Source: Siminovitchia sediminis
GTDB lineage: Bacteria; Bacillota; Bacilli; Bacillales; Bacillaceae_C
NCBI RefSeq assembly: GCF_042680885.1
Contig: NZ_JBHUEO010000020.1
Location: forward strand, 1 to 64,000
Length of the DNA stretch: 64,000 nt
Direction: 5' to 3'
Under the pieces are notes generated by a model. That model saw only the letters and a list, made by a program, of their open reading frames with translations. It searched no databases and had not been told where the DNA came from. Below, piece by piece: positions 34,337-43,439 of this stretch. How positions within the stretch are numbered: the stretch's first letter is position 1; each line of letters starts with the position of its first letter. A program made the translations under genes and the position numbers.

Positions 34337-36484
34337 TTACTGAGTAAGTCCTTTATGTTTTTGCGCAGATTCAGCTATGCGCTTCGGCCAAAAGCTATAC
34401 TTTCCAAGCAGTGTTAAAATGGCCGGTATGACCAGGGGGCGGACAATAAAAGTATCGATGAGTATTCCTAAGGCCATGATGAATCCGAATAATTTAAGTT
34501 CATAGAAAGGCATTGTGGCAAGGACCAGGAAGGTGGCAGCCAAAATTAAACCGGCAGAACTGATCACACCTCCCGTACGGTCAACCCCGCGTTTGACAGC
34601 TTCCTGAAAGGGCATGGTTTTGAGCTCTTCCCGGATTCGGGCAATCAGCATAATCGAATAATCCACACCGAGGGCAACCAGAAATACAAAGGAATATAGT
34701 GGAATTCGATAACTGATGGATTCAAGTCCGAGAAACAGTTCGAATAAGAACAACGAGAGCCCGATCGTAGCGGTATAAGAGAGCAGGATTGTTCCCATCA
34801 TATATATAGGAGCCAAAATGGACCGGGTTTGAAGGCCAAGCATGATGGAAATAAGGATCACCATCAGGACAATCACCACAATGGTGTCTCGCATATTAAT
34901 TTCCCTGAGATCTGCATTTTTGGCGGTTTCGCCGGAGATCAACAGGTCAGTGCCCGGCAAATCAGCCTTTTGCAAGATCAAATCGCTTTTTTCACGGATC
35001 GATTGCACAATATCCATGGCTTCATGTTCATACGGGTTTCCTTCAAGCACTAACGTAAACCTGGCGCTTTTATTGTCTTCAGAAAGCGGTATTCCCTGCG
35101 CAGTAACCTGGTCGACGCCCTCCATACTCTCCAATTCGTCAATGACAGTTTGAAGATTTTGCATGTTCAGCTCTTGCTCCGAGACGAATAGCAGCGTTCC
35201 GGGGGCTAAGCTGCCTTCAGAAAAATCTTCCTTCAGCTGCTCGTAGCCGATCTGTGATGACAGGTCATCCGGGAAGGACTCAAGGAGATCATAAGACTCT
35301 TTGAGGTTCGTCATATTCCATGAAGCTAAGGCCATGAGCAATGCAATGGAGATGAAAAATACAGCAGGACGCTTGATAACCCTCTCTGCTAATTTTCCCC
35401 AAATAGATGTTTTATCGGCCTTTTCATCACCAAACTTGGGGATGGAAGGCCAAAAAGCTTTTCTGCCAAACAGCGCAAATAGGGCAGGTAGAAGCGTCAG
35501 GCCTGCAACGAGCATGAGACCTGCAGCAATCGCAAAAGCCGGGGCAAAGTTCCGATAGGGTTCATATAACGTGAAAAATAGTGTAGCTACACCCAATACT
35601 ATTGTGCTGCCGCTAAAGAAGATTGGCTCTTTTACATGACGCATCGTCTCGCGCATCGCCCTATGTTTCAGTTCATGGGTCCGAAGTTCCTCGCGGTAAC
35701 GCGAGAAAATCAGCAGTGAGTAATCCGTTACTACAGCAAACAAAAGGATGGTCATAATGGATACTGCCTGACTGTCAATGCCAAACAGTCCTCCTTCTGC
35801 AGCTAATCCAATGACTTTATCTACCACGACATATACCATCGCAGCCCCAATAAGCGGGATAAAGGTCAATAGCGGGGAACGGTAAATAATCAGCAGCAAT
35901 ACGAGAATCAACCCGACGGTTGACAGCAGCAGAATGATGTCTGCGCGGGTGAACAGTTCCACTGCGTCGGCCGCAATTCCTGCAGGTCCCGTCCAGGATA
36001 ATTTGATGTCATCCTTTACCGTAATTTGCTTTTTAATGTCATCCACTGCGGCATGCAAGTCATTGCCTTCCAGATCTTCGGATAGCGTGACCGGTATAAA
36101 GAAAGTCTGTTCATTCTCAGAGAGAAAAGAACTGCTTACCTCCGGCGGCAGTTTTGATAAAGGGATTGTTCCAATGTCTCCGTACTTTTCATTTATCCGT
36201 AAATTTTCAATCTTCTGTGCAAAGTGCAATATTTCCTCTTCTGTCAATCCATCTTCTTTTGAAAATACGGCAAATAAGGGGGGCCCATCATTCTCAGGGA
36301 AGTGTTTTTCCAGCTCATGTTCGGCAATAATTGATGGTGCCTGTTCGGGAAGCCCCGCATTTTTATTGGCAGTAACCACATCACTGGCGCTTGGTGCAAA
36401 GCTGGATAAAATACCGGCAAGGATCGCCCAGGCAAGTAACAAGCCGAGCCAAAGACGATTACCTTTGAATCTTCTATTATCCAT
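34337..36484 (-). CDS. ydfJ: MMPL/RND-type transporter, YdfJ-like
   Basis: A 715-residue protein with the MMPL layout: helix 1 (about 10-30), an extracellular loop to about 175, helices 2-6 (about 177-350), helix 7 near 370, a second loop to about 520 and helices 8-12 (about 525-700). GVDYSIMLIARIREELKT and AVVTDYSLLIFSRYREELRT are the paired proton-path motifs with the Asp-Tyr. Length matches B. subtilis YdfJ (about 724). The start overlaps the stop of a decayed upstream gene (CATGGATAA), implying it was translated in tandem with it; its own ribosome site is weak. Confidence 0.85.
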   Translation of the reverse strand: MDNRRFKGNRLWLGLLLAWAILAGILSSFAPSASDVVTANKNAGLPEQAPSIIAEHELEKHFPENDGPPLFAVFSKEDGLTEEEILHFAQKIENLRINEKYGDIGTIPLSKLPPEVSSSFLSENEQTFFIPVTLSEDLEGNDLHAAVDDIKKQITVKDDIKLSWTGPAGIAADAVELFTRADIILLLSTVGLILVLLLIIYRSPLLTFIPLIGAAMVYVVVDKVIGLAAEGGLFGIDSQAVSIMTILLFAVVTDYSLLIFSRYREELRTHELKHRAMRETMRHVKEPIFFSGSTIVLGVATLFFTLYEPYRNFAPAFAIAAGLMLVAGLTLLPALFALFGRKAFWPSIPKFGDEKADKTSIWGKLAERVIKRPAVFFISIALLMALASWNMTNLKESYDLLESFPDDLSSQIGYEQLKEDFSEGSLAPGTLLFVSEQELNMQNLQTVIDELESMEGVDQVTAQGIPLSEDNKSARFTLVLEGNPYEHEAMDIVQSIREKSDLILQKADLPGTDLLISGETAKNADLREINMRDTIVVIVLMVILISIMLGLQTRSILAPIYMMGTILLSYTATIGLSLFLFELFLGLESISYRIPLYSFVFLVALGVDYSIMLIARIREELKTMPFQEAVKRGVDRTGGVISSAGLILAATFLVLATMPFYELKLFGFIMALGILIDTFIVRPLVIPAILTLLGKYSFWPKRIAESAQKHKGLTQ

Positions 36485-36885
36485 GTCTTTTATTCACATC
36501 TCTCTCTGTAAAAAATGTGACAAACACAAACAAGAAAAAGCTGATCAGCAAAAGGCTTCCGCCGGCAATATAAAAGATTAACAAAAAAGGTTGGATGAAC
36601 GTTGAGAGTCTGAAGAAACTGAAGCCACATTCCACCGGTCAATCCGATAGCTCCCAGAATAGCCGTCCACCCATGAAAAGTAACGAGTTACCTGGAGCGC
36701 ACCTTCTACATCTTGTAAAAAACTCCCAAGGAAAGCCAGCCTACGAGTAAAATATGCGCATGGTCCGGACGAAATGCATAAGAACCTGCTTCTGCCATAT
36801 GTGTATCCAAAAAGGTACCGATCAGCCCAAAAGTTGAGGCAATCCGTATGAGACGGGTACTCTATTTCTCCTGTGACACATTCAT
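36477..36885 (-). pseudogene. Decayed polytopic membrane protein
   Basis: On the minus strand GGAGG and ATG 36885 open a frame that stops after seven codons (SQEK, then TAG). It continues as recognisable coding sequence: TRLIRIASTFGLIGTFLD, AFRPDHAHILLVGWLSL, then a deletion and two more stops, then LVTFHGWTAILGAIGLTGGMW and a last membrane helix. The His-rich helix motif (HAHILLVGW) recalls small haem-copper-oxidase-like membrane proteins. The remnant ends within the start codon region of the MMPL gene. Confidence 0.75.
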
Positions 36886-36944
36886 TCCTCCTGCTTTGTT
36901 CATGATAGGTCTAATATATAATCCGAATATCAACACAACATGAA

Positions 36945-37878
36945 CTACAGGTTACAATTTGGCAATGTCACTGTAAACGTCATGCCTCGTTCTTTGTTCC
37001 TGTAAACATCCATCTCTCCTCCATGCAGCTTTACGCCTTGCTGGACAATTGAAAGGCCGGGGCCTGTTCCAGAAATCTCCTTTGTTCTTGATTCGTCCAC
37101 TATGTAAAAGCGGTCAAAAATTCTGTCCAGATGTTCCTCATCAATGCCTATACCTGTGTCGCAAAAGGTAACTTTAACCTTGTGATCCTGCTCAGTCGGA
37201 GAAACCTCTATAGAGCCCCAGGGTTCGGTATATTTAATAGCATTGGACAATAAATTTTCCCATACTTTTTCAAGAAAAGCCGGATCTCCATCAAACTCCA
37301 CCTCTTGCAATTCCATTGACAGGGACATCTCTTTTCCTCAAGCAGCCAACGATTCCTCCGCGTAACCTCTCTAATTTGCTGGTCAAGCTCAAACATTTTT
37401 TTCTGAAGAGGGGAGACCAGCTGATCCAGTGAGGTTAACAAGATAAGCTGCTGGGTCAAGGAGGACAGAGCTCCGTTTCCGATTGGATCACGCCGGCATA
37501 GCGGCGCGTTCAGATTCCGGCAGTTGACTGTCCATCATCAGCTCAGCGCACCCTTTAATATTAAGAAGCGGCGATTTGAAAGTCATGTGTAATCGTCCGA
37601 TCCGGCCAAAAAGCCTTTTTCCTTATCTTCAAGTTCTCCTTTGGCGGTTAAAAGTAAGACGGGAATATCTGCTATTTCTTTTAATTTTTTTGTCAGTGTA
37701 TAACCATCCATGTTAGGCATCATTACATCTACAACAGCAAGGTCCGGAAGCTGACGTTCGATCCGTTTTAAACCTTCCGAACCATCTGAAGCTGTTTAAC
37801 CTGATGGCCAGCCTGCTTCAAGTGGACACTGACAAGATCCCGAATATGCGGATCATCGTCGACAACTAAAATATTCAT
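36945..37878 (-). pseudogene. Collapsed two-component system, receiver joined to kinase
   Basis: From 37878 the minus strand encodes a response-regulator receiver: ILVVDDDPHIRDLV, then, after a frameshift, VVDVMMPNMDGYTL (phospho-Asp), LLLTAKGE and GSDDY. At about 37585-37595 it passes directly into the histidine box of a sensor kinase (HDF-KSPLLNIKGCAELM, one base shifted), skipping the output domain and the kinase sensor region. Further stops and shifts follow. The ATPase part (36945-37328) is still open, with NLLSNAIKYTEP, DTGIGIDEEHLDRIFDRFY and GTGPGLSIVQQ. A large internal deletion plus point decay is inferred. Confidence 0.85.
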
Positions 37879-37995
37879 CCTGCGGCAGCTCCTTTCGTTT
37901 TTAAACTGTTTTTATTATAAGGGACAAGGTGATTTAAGCCCAATAGATAAAAGTGTTATGATAGTATTGATTTTTATTGGAAAGAGGGGGTTCCC

Positions 37996-38808
37996 ATGAC
38001 TTCAACCATTGATATTCGCGTCTTAACTACGATTGAAGAAATGAACGAAATGCAGCAACTGGAGAATGCGATCTGGTCAGGGGAAGGCGGTATTCCAGTA
38101 CACCAGACGATTACAGCAGTTCGTAATGGAGGCCTTGCCATTGGCGCCTACGATCAAGGCCAATTAGTCGGGTTCAGTTACGGTTTTCCCGGTTTTAAGG
38201 ACGGAAAGGTATATCTGTGTTCACACAATATGGGGATCCATCCTGAGTACCGTGATGCTGGAATCGGTGCGTCGTTAAAAAATAAGCAAAAAGAAGAAGC
38301 GGCTAAACTGGGCTATGACATGCTGACATGGACGTATGATCCGCTAGAAACCCGCAATGGTTACCTCAACTTATCCAAATTGAGGGCGATCTGCAGTATC
38401 TATGTGGAAAATTCTTACGGGATATTTGAGGAAGGAATCAATAAGGGGCTTCCAACAGATCGATTTAAGGTGGAATGGTGGATTCACAGCCGGCATGTGG
38501 CCGAGCGGAAGCCTGTGTCTTTCAAAGAGGGGGCCGAACGGATACCATGGAAACACGGACAAACAGGACCAGTTTTGGTTGGTGATCTGTCAGTGCCTGA
38601 AGCGGATGAAATACTTGTACCGGTACCTAAAGCGTTTCAGTCAATCAAACTGGAAGATATGGAACTGGCGATGGACTGGAGAATGAAAACCCGGGAGCTA
38701 TTTACCAAGCTTTTCGGGCAGGGGTATACCGCTGTCTCTTTGGTACGCAGCGAAGAGGGGCCTGTTCATCATTACTTGCTTGTAAAGAGATCGGAGCTTG
38801 ATTTATAA
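37996..38808 (+). CDS. GNAT acyltransferase, COG3375 type
   Basis: A 270-residue GNAT-fold protein. The acyl-CoA motif is NMGIHPEYRDAGIGASLKNK (about 78-97), and EWWIHSRHV is typical of the COG3375 group. In Geobacillus a GNAT protein next to N-succinylamino acid racemase transfers succinyl from succinyl-CoA to D-amino acids. The racemase and deacylase genes lie just downstream on the opposite strand, which supports the same role here (inference). AGAGGGGG before the ATG. Confidence 0.8.
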   Translation: MTSTIDIRVLTTIEEMNEMQQLENAIWSGEGGIPVHQTITAVRNGGLAIGAYDQGQLVGFSYGFPGFKDGKVYLCSHNMGIHPEYRDAGIGASLKNKQKEEAAKLGYDMLTWTYDPLETRNGYLNLSKLRAICSIYVENSYGIFEEGINKGLPTDRFKVEWWIHSRHVAERKPVSFKEGAERIPWKHGQTGPVLVGDLSVPEADEILVPVPKAFQSIKLEDMELAMDWRMKTRELFTKLFGQGYTAVSLVRSEEGPVHHYLLVKRSELDL

Positions 38809-38897
38809 GGGGAGGCTGAATCAGTATAAATAGATCGATAACTTTTTGAAAAAGTATTGAAGGAGGGCAGAAAATTGGTTGTCCGGACCGAAGTAGG

Positions 38898-39195
38898 CGG
38901 AAGATCTCCAAGGGCGTCCCAATTATCCTGAAAAATGAGTGAATGAGCTGCGCTGGTCGCCAAGGTTATCCTAGCATCTTGAAAAATCAGCGGGAGCCGG
39001 AGTGGTCGCCATAGGGTTGTTCAAGTATCCCGGAAAATGAGTGAGGGGCTGGAAGGTTCAATGAGCCGGGCTGGTCGCCAAGGATTATCCAAGCATCCGG
39101 AAAAGTCGGTGAATGAGCTGATATGGTGACCCAAGGTTCAAGCATCCCAAAGAATCTGTAAAAGGGACTAACCGGTCGCCATACACAGTTCGTGA
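38898..39195. repeat. Degenerate 50-70-bp repeat array
   Basis: Five imperfect units built on GGTCGCCAAGG-TTATCCAAGCATCC-GGAAAA-TGAGTGAATGAGC. Clear restarts of the unit (GGTCGCC or GGTGACC) are at about 38954, 39003, 39072, 39126 and 39174. Unit length varies between about 48 and 70 bp. It fills the space between the convergent GNAT and racemase genes; there is no ORF. Confidence 0.75.
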
Positions 39196-39364
39196 TGCGT
39201 AAAAAGCAGTGAAACTGCTGGTTACAAACTCCAGCAGATAGATGGTCTGCAGCCAAGCAAAGCCGAAGGCTTGATGCCATCGGCTTTGCTCTTCTTCTTG
39301 GCCTGCACAGTATAAGGGCGTTTCACTATCCATTGAGACTTCTTGGAGCCTGGCGATTTTGGTT

Positions 39365-40513
39365 TTATGCTGTTGGGATTGGATGCGGTGTGTCGGCCGT
39401 TGTGATGCTTTCTTTTTCAACCGTCAGCTGCTCCAATTTCTCCCGATTGATGTCAAATCCGATACCGGGTCCTTTTTGAACCTGAATGATTCCTTGATCC
39501 ATCGTGACTTCCGGCTCAATAATGTCTTCGTCCCAGTAGTGGGAAGACGGAGCGGTATCTCCCGGAATGGTAAAATTGGAAAGGGAGGTCAAGGCAATGT
39601 TGTGAGCACGGCCGATCCCTGTTTCCAGCATGCCGCCGCACCATACTGGAACACCATTATCCTGGCAAAGGTTATGGATGCGTATCGCTTCGCCGAGTCC
39701 TCCGACGCGTCCGATTTTCACATTAATGATCCGGCAGCTGCCCAGCTGGATGGCTTTTCGAGCATCTTCCAGGCTATGGACGCTTTCGTCCAGGCAGATG
39801 GGCGTCTGAATTTCTTTTTGCAAAGTGGCATGGTCAATAATATCATCATGGGCGAGCGGCTGCTCAATCATCATGAGATTATAGGGATCCAGCTTTTTTA
39901 AATGATCGATATCATCCAGCGTATAAGCGGAATTCGCATCAGCCATTAAAGGGATGTCCGGAAACTTCTTTCGAACGGCATCAATATATTCGAGATCCTC
40001 ACCCGGTGCTATCTTTACTTTAATCTTTCTAAAACCTTCATCCACATAATCACCGACTTTTTCCGCCAGCTTTTCAGGAGAAGCCTGGATGCCGATACTT
40101 TTTCCGACTTCAATCTCGGTTTTTGTACCACCGATCAATTCAGCCAAGGAGATGTCATTTTTCTTGGCAAACAAGTCCCAAATCGCTGTTTCTATTGCTG
40201 ATTTTGCTATTTGATTCCTTCTGACAAACGTAAGCATGTCATGGACATCCATAGGATGTTTAATCGTTTGATGAATCACCCTCGGAATAAAGAAATTCTT
40301 CAACATGTAAACCGTCGTATAGGTTGTCTCTTCGTTGTAATAAGGCTCGTCGCTGGCTGTCGTTTCCCCCCAGCCGGAAATCCCTGATTCATCAATTGCT
40401 TCTACAAGGCAAATGTGTTTTTCATTGAACGTTCCAAAGCTTGTTGTAAAAGGGGCCACTAATTTCATTTTTACTGTGTGGAGGACCACTTCTTTAATGT
40501 GAATTGGTTTCAA
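39365..40513 (-). CDS. menC: N-succinylamino acid racemase / OSBS-family enolase
   Basis: A 382-residue enolase-superfamily (MR subgroup) enzyme. Catalytic Lys pair in KIKVKIAPG (Lys165/Lys167), Lys266 in NVKIGRVGG, and metal ligands Asp192 (ADANSAYT), Glu217 (IEQPL) and Asp242 (CLDES). The family includes o-succinylbenzoate synthase (MenC) and promiscuous N-succinylamino acid racemase. No menaquinone genes are nearby, whereas a GNAT and an M20 deacylase are, so racemase is the favoured role. TTG 40513 after AAGGAGAG is preferred over a start 24 nt earlier. Overlaps the M20 gene by 20 nt. Confidence 0.88.
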   Translation of the reverse strand: MKPIHIKEVVLHTVKMKLVAPFTTSFGTFNEKHICLVEAIDESGISGWGETTASDEPYYNEETTYTTVYMLKNFFIPRVIHQTIKHPMDVHDMLTFVRRNQIAKSAIETAIWDLFAKKNDISLAELIGGTKTEIEVGKSIGIQASPEKLAEKVGDYVDEGFRKIKVKIAPGEDLEYIDAVRKKFPDIPLMADANSAYTLDDIDHLKKLDPYNLMMIEQPLAHDDIIDHATLQKEIQTPICLDESVHSLEDARKAIQLGSCRIINVKIGRVGGLGEAIRIHNLCQDNGVPVWCGGMLETGIGRAHNIALTSLSNFTIPGDTAPSSHYWDEDIIEPEVTMDQGIIQVQKGPGIGFDINREKLEQLTVEKESITTADTPHPIPTA

Positions 40514-41651
40514 CGCGTACTCTCTCCTTTTCGGCAATCACTTTAACTATCTCGGCGATAATTTTAATCCCATTGAACATGGCTTCACGATTAAAGGTCA
40601 TCTGCGGATGGTGAAGTCCGGGCTTCAGGTCGCATCCAAGCCCGACCATGGTCGCTTTTAGTTCAGGCTTTTTAATGGTGTAAAAATGGAAGTCATCTCC
40701 GCCGGGTGTAACAATCGGTTCCATTGTGCGGTCAGCTCCCAAAACTTTCGAAATCGCCATTCTTGAAATATCCTCCGCTTCGGGGGATACCTCTGCAGCG
40801 GCAATGCCGTATTCCTTTGTTACATGAATGCTGGTCTGATACAGCTGTTCCGTTGCCTTCAAAGTGTCATGGACCTTTTCCTTCAACAATTCCATATGCT
40901 TATTTGTCTGTGCACGTAAATCGAAGGCCAGTGACGCTTGACCCGGAATAATGTTGACGCTCTTTCCCCCAGCCTGAAACTTTGTTACTTTTACTGAATG
41001 TGGTACAGAAGGGTCCAAGTGGATCGCGTTAATCGCATTTACGATATGAGTTCCTACATCAATGGCATTATTCGTCAGGTGAGGTCTTGCTCCGTGGGCG
41101 TCATCTCCAATAATCTCACATTCAATGGAAGCAGCGGCCCCGTGAATAATTGCTGGTGTGGCATATCCGTCCGAAGCTTCCTGAACAGGCCGCAAATGGA
41201 TGCCAAATAAATAATCCACATCGTCTACAGCGCCTTTTTCAACCATTTTTAGAGCTCCGTCACCGACCTCTTCAGCCGGCTGAAAAATAAATCTTACAGT
41301 AACCCGCTCCTTGATGGAAGGATCCTCAGCCAATGTCCATAAGGCGCCCAGCACCATCGTCATATGTGCATCATGGCCGCATGAGTGGTTGGCCTGAAAA
41401 GTTCCGTCCACCTCCTGCCACAGGGCATCCATATCGGCACGGATGGCGATGACAGGCTTGCCTTTTGACACCTCGCCGAAATCGGCAATAACGCCCGTAC
41501 AGTCACTGAACGTCGTTACTTTGCAGCCTGCTTTTTCAAGCTGCTCTTGAATAAAGCGGCTGGTGTTCTTCTCTTCCCAACTAATTTCAGGATGTGTATG
41601 CAAATACTCAAACGTATCCAGCACATCCTGCCTAAACTGTTCATCTTGCAT
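40494..41651 (-). CDS. M20 N-acyl-L-amino acid amidohydrolase
   Basis: A 385-residue dinuclear-zinc amidohydrolase. Metal and catalytic residues: Cys91/His93 in NHSCGHDAHMTM, Glu127-Glu128 in FQPAEEVGDG, His near 152 (GIHLRP) and a C-terminal His (LHHPQMTF). Dimerisation domain in the middle. Expected to remove the N-acyl (possibly succinyl) group from L-amino acids, finishing the pathway begun by the GNAT and the racemase. First gene of the pair; the racemase start lies within its end. Confidence 0.9.
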   Translation of the reverse strand: MQDEQFRQDVLDTFEYLHTHPEISWEEKNTSRFIQEQLEKAGCKVTTFSDCTGVIADFGEVSKGKPVIAIRADMDALWQEVDGTFQANHSCGHDAHMTMVLGALWTLAEDPSIKERVTVRFIFQPAEEVGDGALKMVEKGAVDDVDYLFGIHLRPVQEASDGYATPAIIHGAAASIECEIIGDDAHGARPHLTNNAIDVGTHIVNAINAIHLDPSVPHSVKVTKFQAGGKSVNIIPGQASLAFDLRAQTNKHMELLKEKVHDTLKATEQLYQTSIHVTKEYGIAAAEVSPEAEDISRMAISKVLGADRTMEPIVTPGGDDFHFYTIKKPELKATMVGLGCDLKPGLHHPQMTFNREAMFNGIKIIAEIVKVIAEKERVRVETNSH

Positions 41652-41889
41652 GCCTGTTGATTCCTTTCTTAAATCATTATTTGAATTAATGTATCTTATG
41701 AAGAAAAATCATGTAAGTCCCTGTCCGCTGAAACAGTCTATTGTTTCATGTAAAACCCCATAAATTCTCTTTCTATTATAAATTATAGGCTTGTCAATAA
41801 AGGGAATCAACTCGATGGACGTACAGGGGAAATAGAAATAGTACAAATCATGGCCGGTTCTTATAGTTGGAAAGGGAAAGTCCGGGGAA

Positions 41890-42045
41890 CTATAAGCTGG
41901 TATGATGTTTTTCACGTAAAGCATGTGCAAGAATGATAACGTCTTCCATAATTTCCGCTTTTTTATGGGAAGGAAAGCGCTCATAATCAGTCAGCAGACG
42001 GCGCATCTCTCGTAGAAACAATTGGTTTTCTTCTGTAATCGCCAT
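41890..42045 (-). CDS. 51-residue hypothetical protein
   Basis: ATG at 42045 with GGAGGG about 6 nt upstream encodes a 51-residue, charged, helical protein (MAITEENQLFLREMRRLL ... LAHALREKHHTSL). No membrane segment. Strong ribosome site and a bacterial-like composition support a real gene. It stands alone between the M20 and C45 genes on the same strand. Family not recognised. Confidence 0.6.
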   Translation of the reverse strand: MAITEENQLFLREMRRLLTDYERFPSHKKAEIMEDVIILAHALREKHHTSL

Positions 42046-42268
42046 AAGGTGCCCTCCGGTCATTTTTTCATCATTTACTTGGCGAGTCGGTCACAAAATA
42101 TATATAATTCCTTTATCCTTTGGTGACAGTTCCTAAACATGTTTGTAATCAGTTTGTTATATCTTTGACCCACCGGGCAAAAGAGCCCCTTTAGGAAGCG
42201 TTTTAAAACATGTGCCTCAGGGGCTTGAGCTCCTGGTCCTGATTGGGTCTCCTTCATGCTTTACTGCC

Positions 42269-43327
42269 CTATCTTCTAAACCAATCAGCGTTCTCATCCA
42301 TATGCACAAAAGGGATGTCGGTTTTGACTTCCCCGGTAATTTGCCGGGTGCGGATCGGCAGACCATCCAGCCAGGCTCCAAAATCAAATTCTGTCGGCTC
42401 CTGATCTCCTCCCAAAGCCATCCATGTCTTCATGTCTTTTGGAAAGTATGCAGAAGTGTGAATGGTCCCGGCCCAACTGCTGTACAAATCAGAAAAAACT
42501 CCTTTGTCCGTATCATTCAGCAGGCGAAAAGCTTCATAGGCATCAGAGGAGGGATTGTTTCGAATGGTCTTCAGTCTTCTCTGAGAATCTGTAAGGTGGT
42601 GGCGGTTTTCGTGTTTCAGCACTTCAAAATGGTTTGTACACACTTGGGATTGCCTGACGGTTACTTCTCTGGGAGTCGCCTCCACTATGTAAGTCTCGCC
42701 GCTTTTGTCATACACAATATAGCTGAACGAGTGGCGGTGCGGGATTTCTTGTAAAAGAGCGACGGCTTCCTGGACATCAGCGCATGTCTCCAGGATCAAC
42801 CTGCCGATCATTCCGCAAATAAAACCGTCCTTCGGATTCTTTCGGTTCATAAAATTGTATCCCATGGCGAGGCCTTTTTCGTTTAATCCATCTGATCGTC
42901 CGGTAATCCTCTGGCTCGGCCCTACCGTCGCATAACCATGCTGTTTTGGCTGAAAAAATACATATCTGCCTTCGTACGTTTTCGGGTGATAATCATAATT
43001 TCTGATCATGTATCCATCCCCTGTCACAATCGAGCACCCGGAACGGGGGATTTCCAGACGATAGCCCCCAAATTCTGTCAAAACACGCTCAATTGGCCAT
43101 TCCAGCGCTTCCTGAAGGCCAAGAAGCTCATCCCAAATTCCAGGTGCAATCGGGGTAATAGCCATTTTCACTTCGTGCGCATCTATGTTGAATCGCGGCC
43201 TGCGTACTTTCCATTGATTTTCCCTATTTATAACTGTCAGAGAATCCTTTAACAGCTGTCCCTGCAACATGCCGAAATCAAAATGAGAACCGCGGAATTG
43301 TATGACTTCACTATAGATTTTTTTCAT
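42269..43327 (-). CDS. C45-family Ntn-hydrolase / acyltransferase
   Basis: A 352-residue protein with the AAT/choloylglycine-hydrolase fold. The N-terminal nucleophile Cys is expected at position 98 in PRSGCSIVTGDG, followed by RNYDYHP (about 109-115) and GRSDGLNEKGLAMGYNFMN, the usual C45 signature. Such enzymes hydrolyse or transfer acyl groups on amino acids or beta-lactam nuclei after self-processing before the Cys. Placed next to the N-acyl amino acid genes, it may handle other N-acyl amino acids (inference). Confidence 0.82.
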   Translation of the reverse strand: MKKIYSEVIQFRGSHFDFGMLQGQLLKDSLTVINRENQWKVRRPRFNIDAHEVKMAITPIAPGIWDELLGLQEALEWPIERVLTEFGGYRLEIPRSGCSIVTGDGYMIRNYDYHPKTYEGRYVFFQPKQHGYATVGPSQRITGRSDGLNEKGLAMGYNFMNRKNPKDGFICGMIGRLILETCADVQEAVALLQEIPHRHSFSYIVYDKSGETYIVEATPREVTVRQSQVCTNHFEVLKHENRHHLTDSQRRLKTIRNNPSSDAYEAFRLLNDTDKGVFSDLYSSWAGTIHTSAYFPKDMKTWMALGGDQEPTEFDFGAWLDGLPIRTRQITGEVKTDIPFVHMDENADWFRR

Positions 43328-43439
43328 AACGGGCTCCTTTTCTTATGGAAACGTATTTAGGCTTATTTTATGGGAAGGGAGTGGGCAAGGCAATGGGTTT
43401 GCAGATAGTACTAGTGGTCTTTGTATAAATGGCAGTTGC

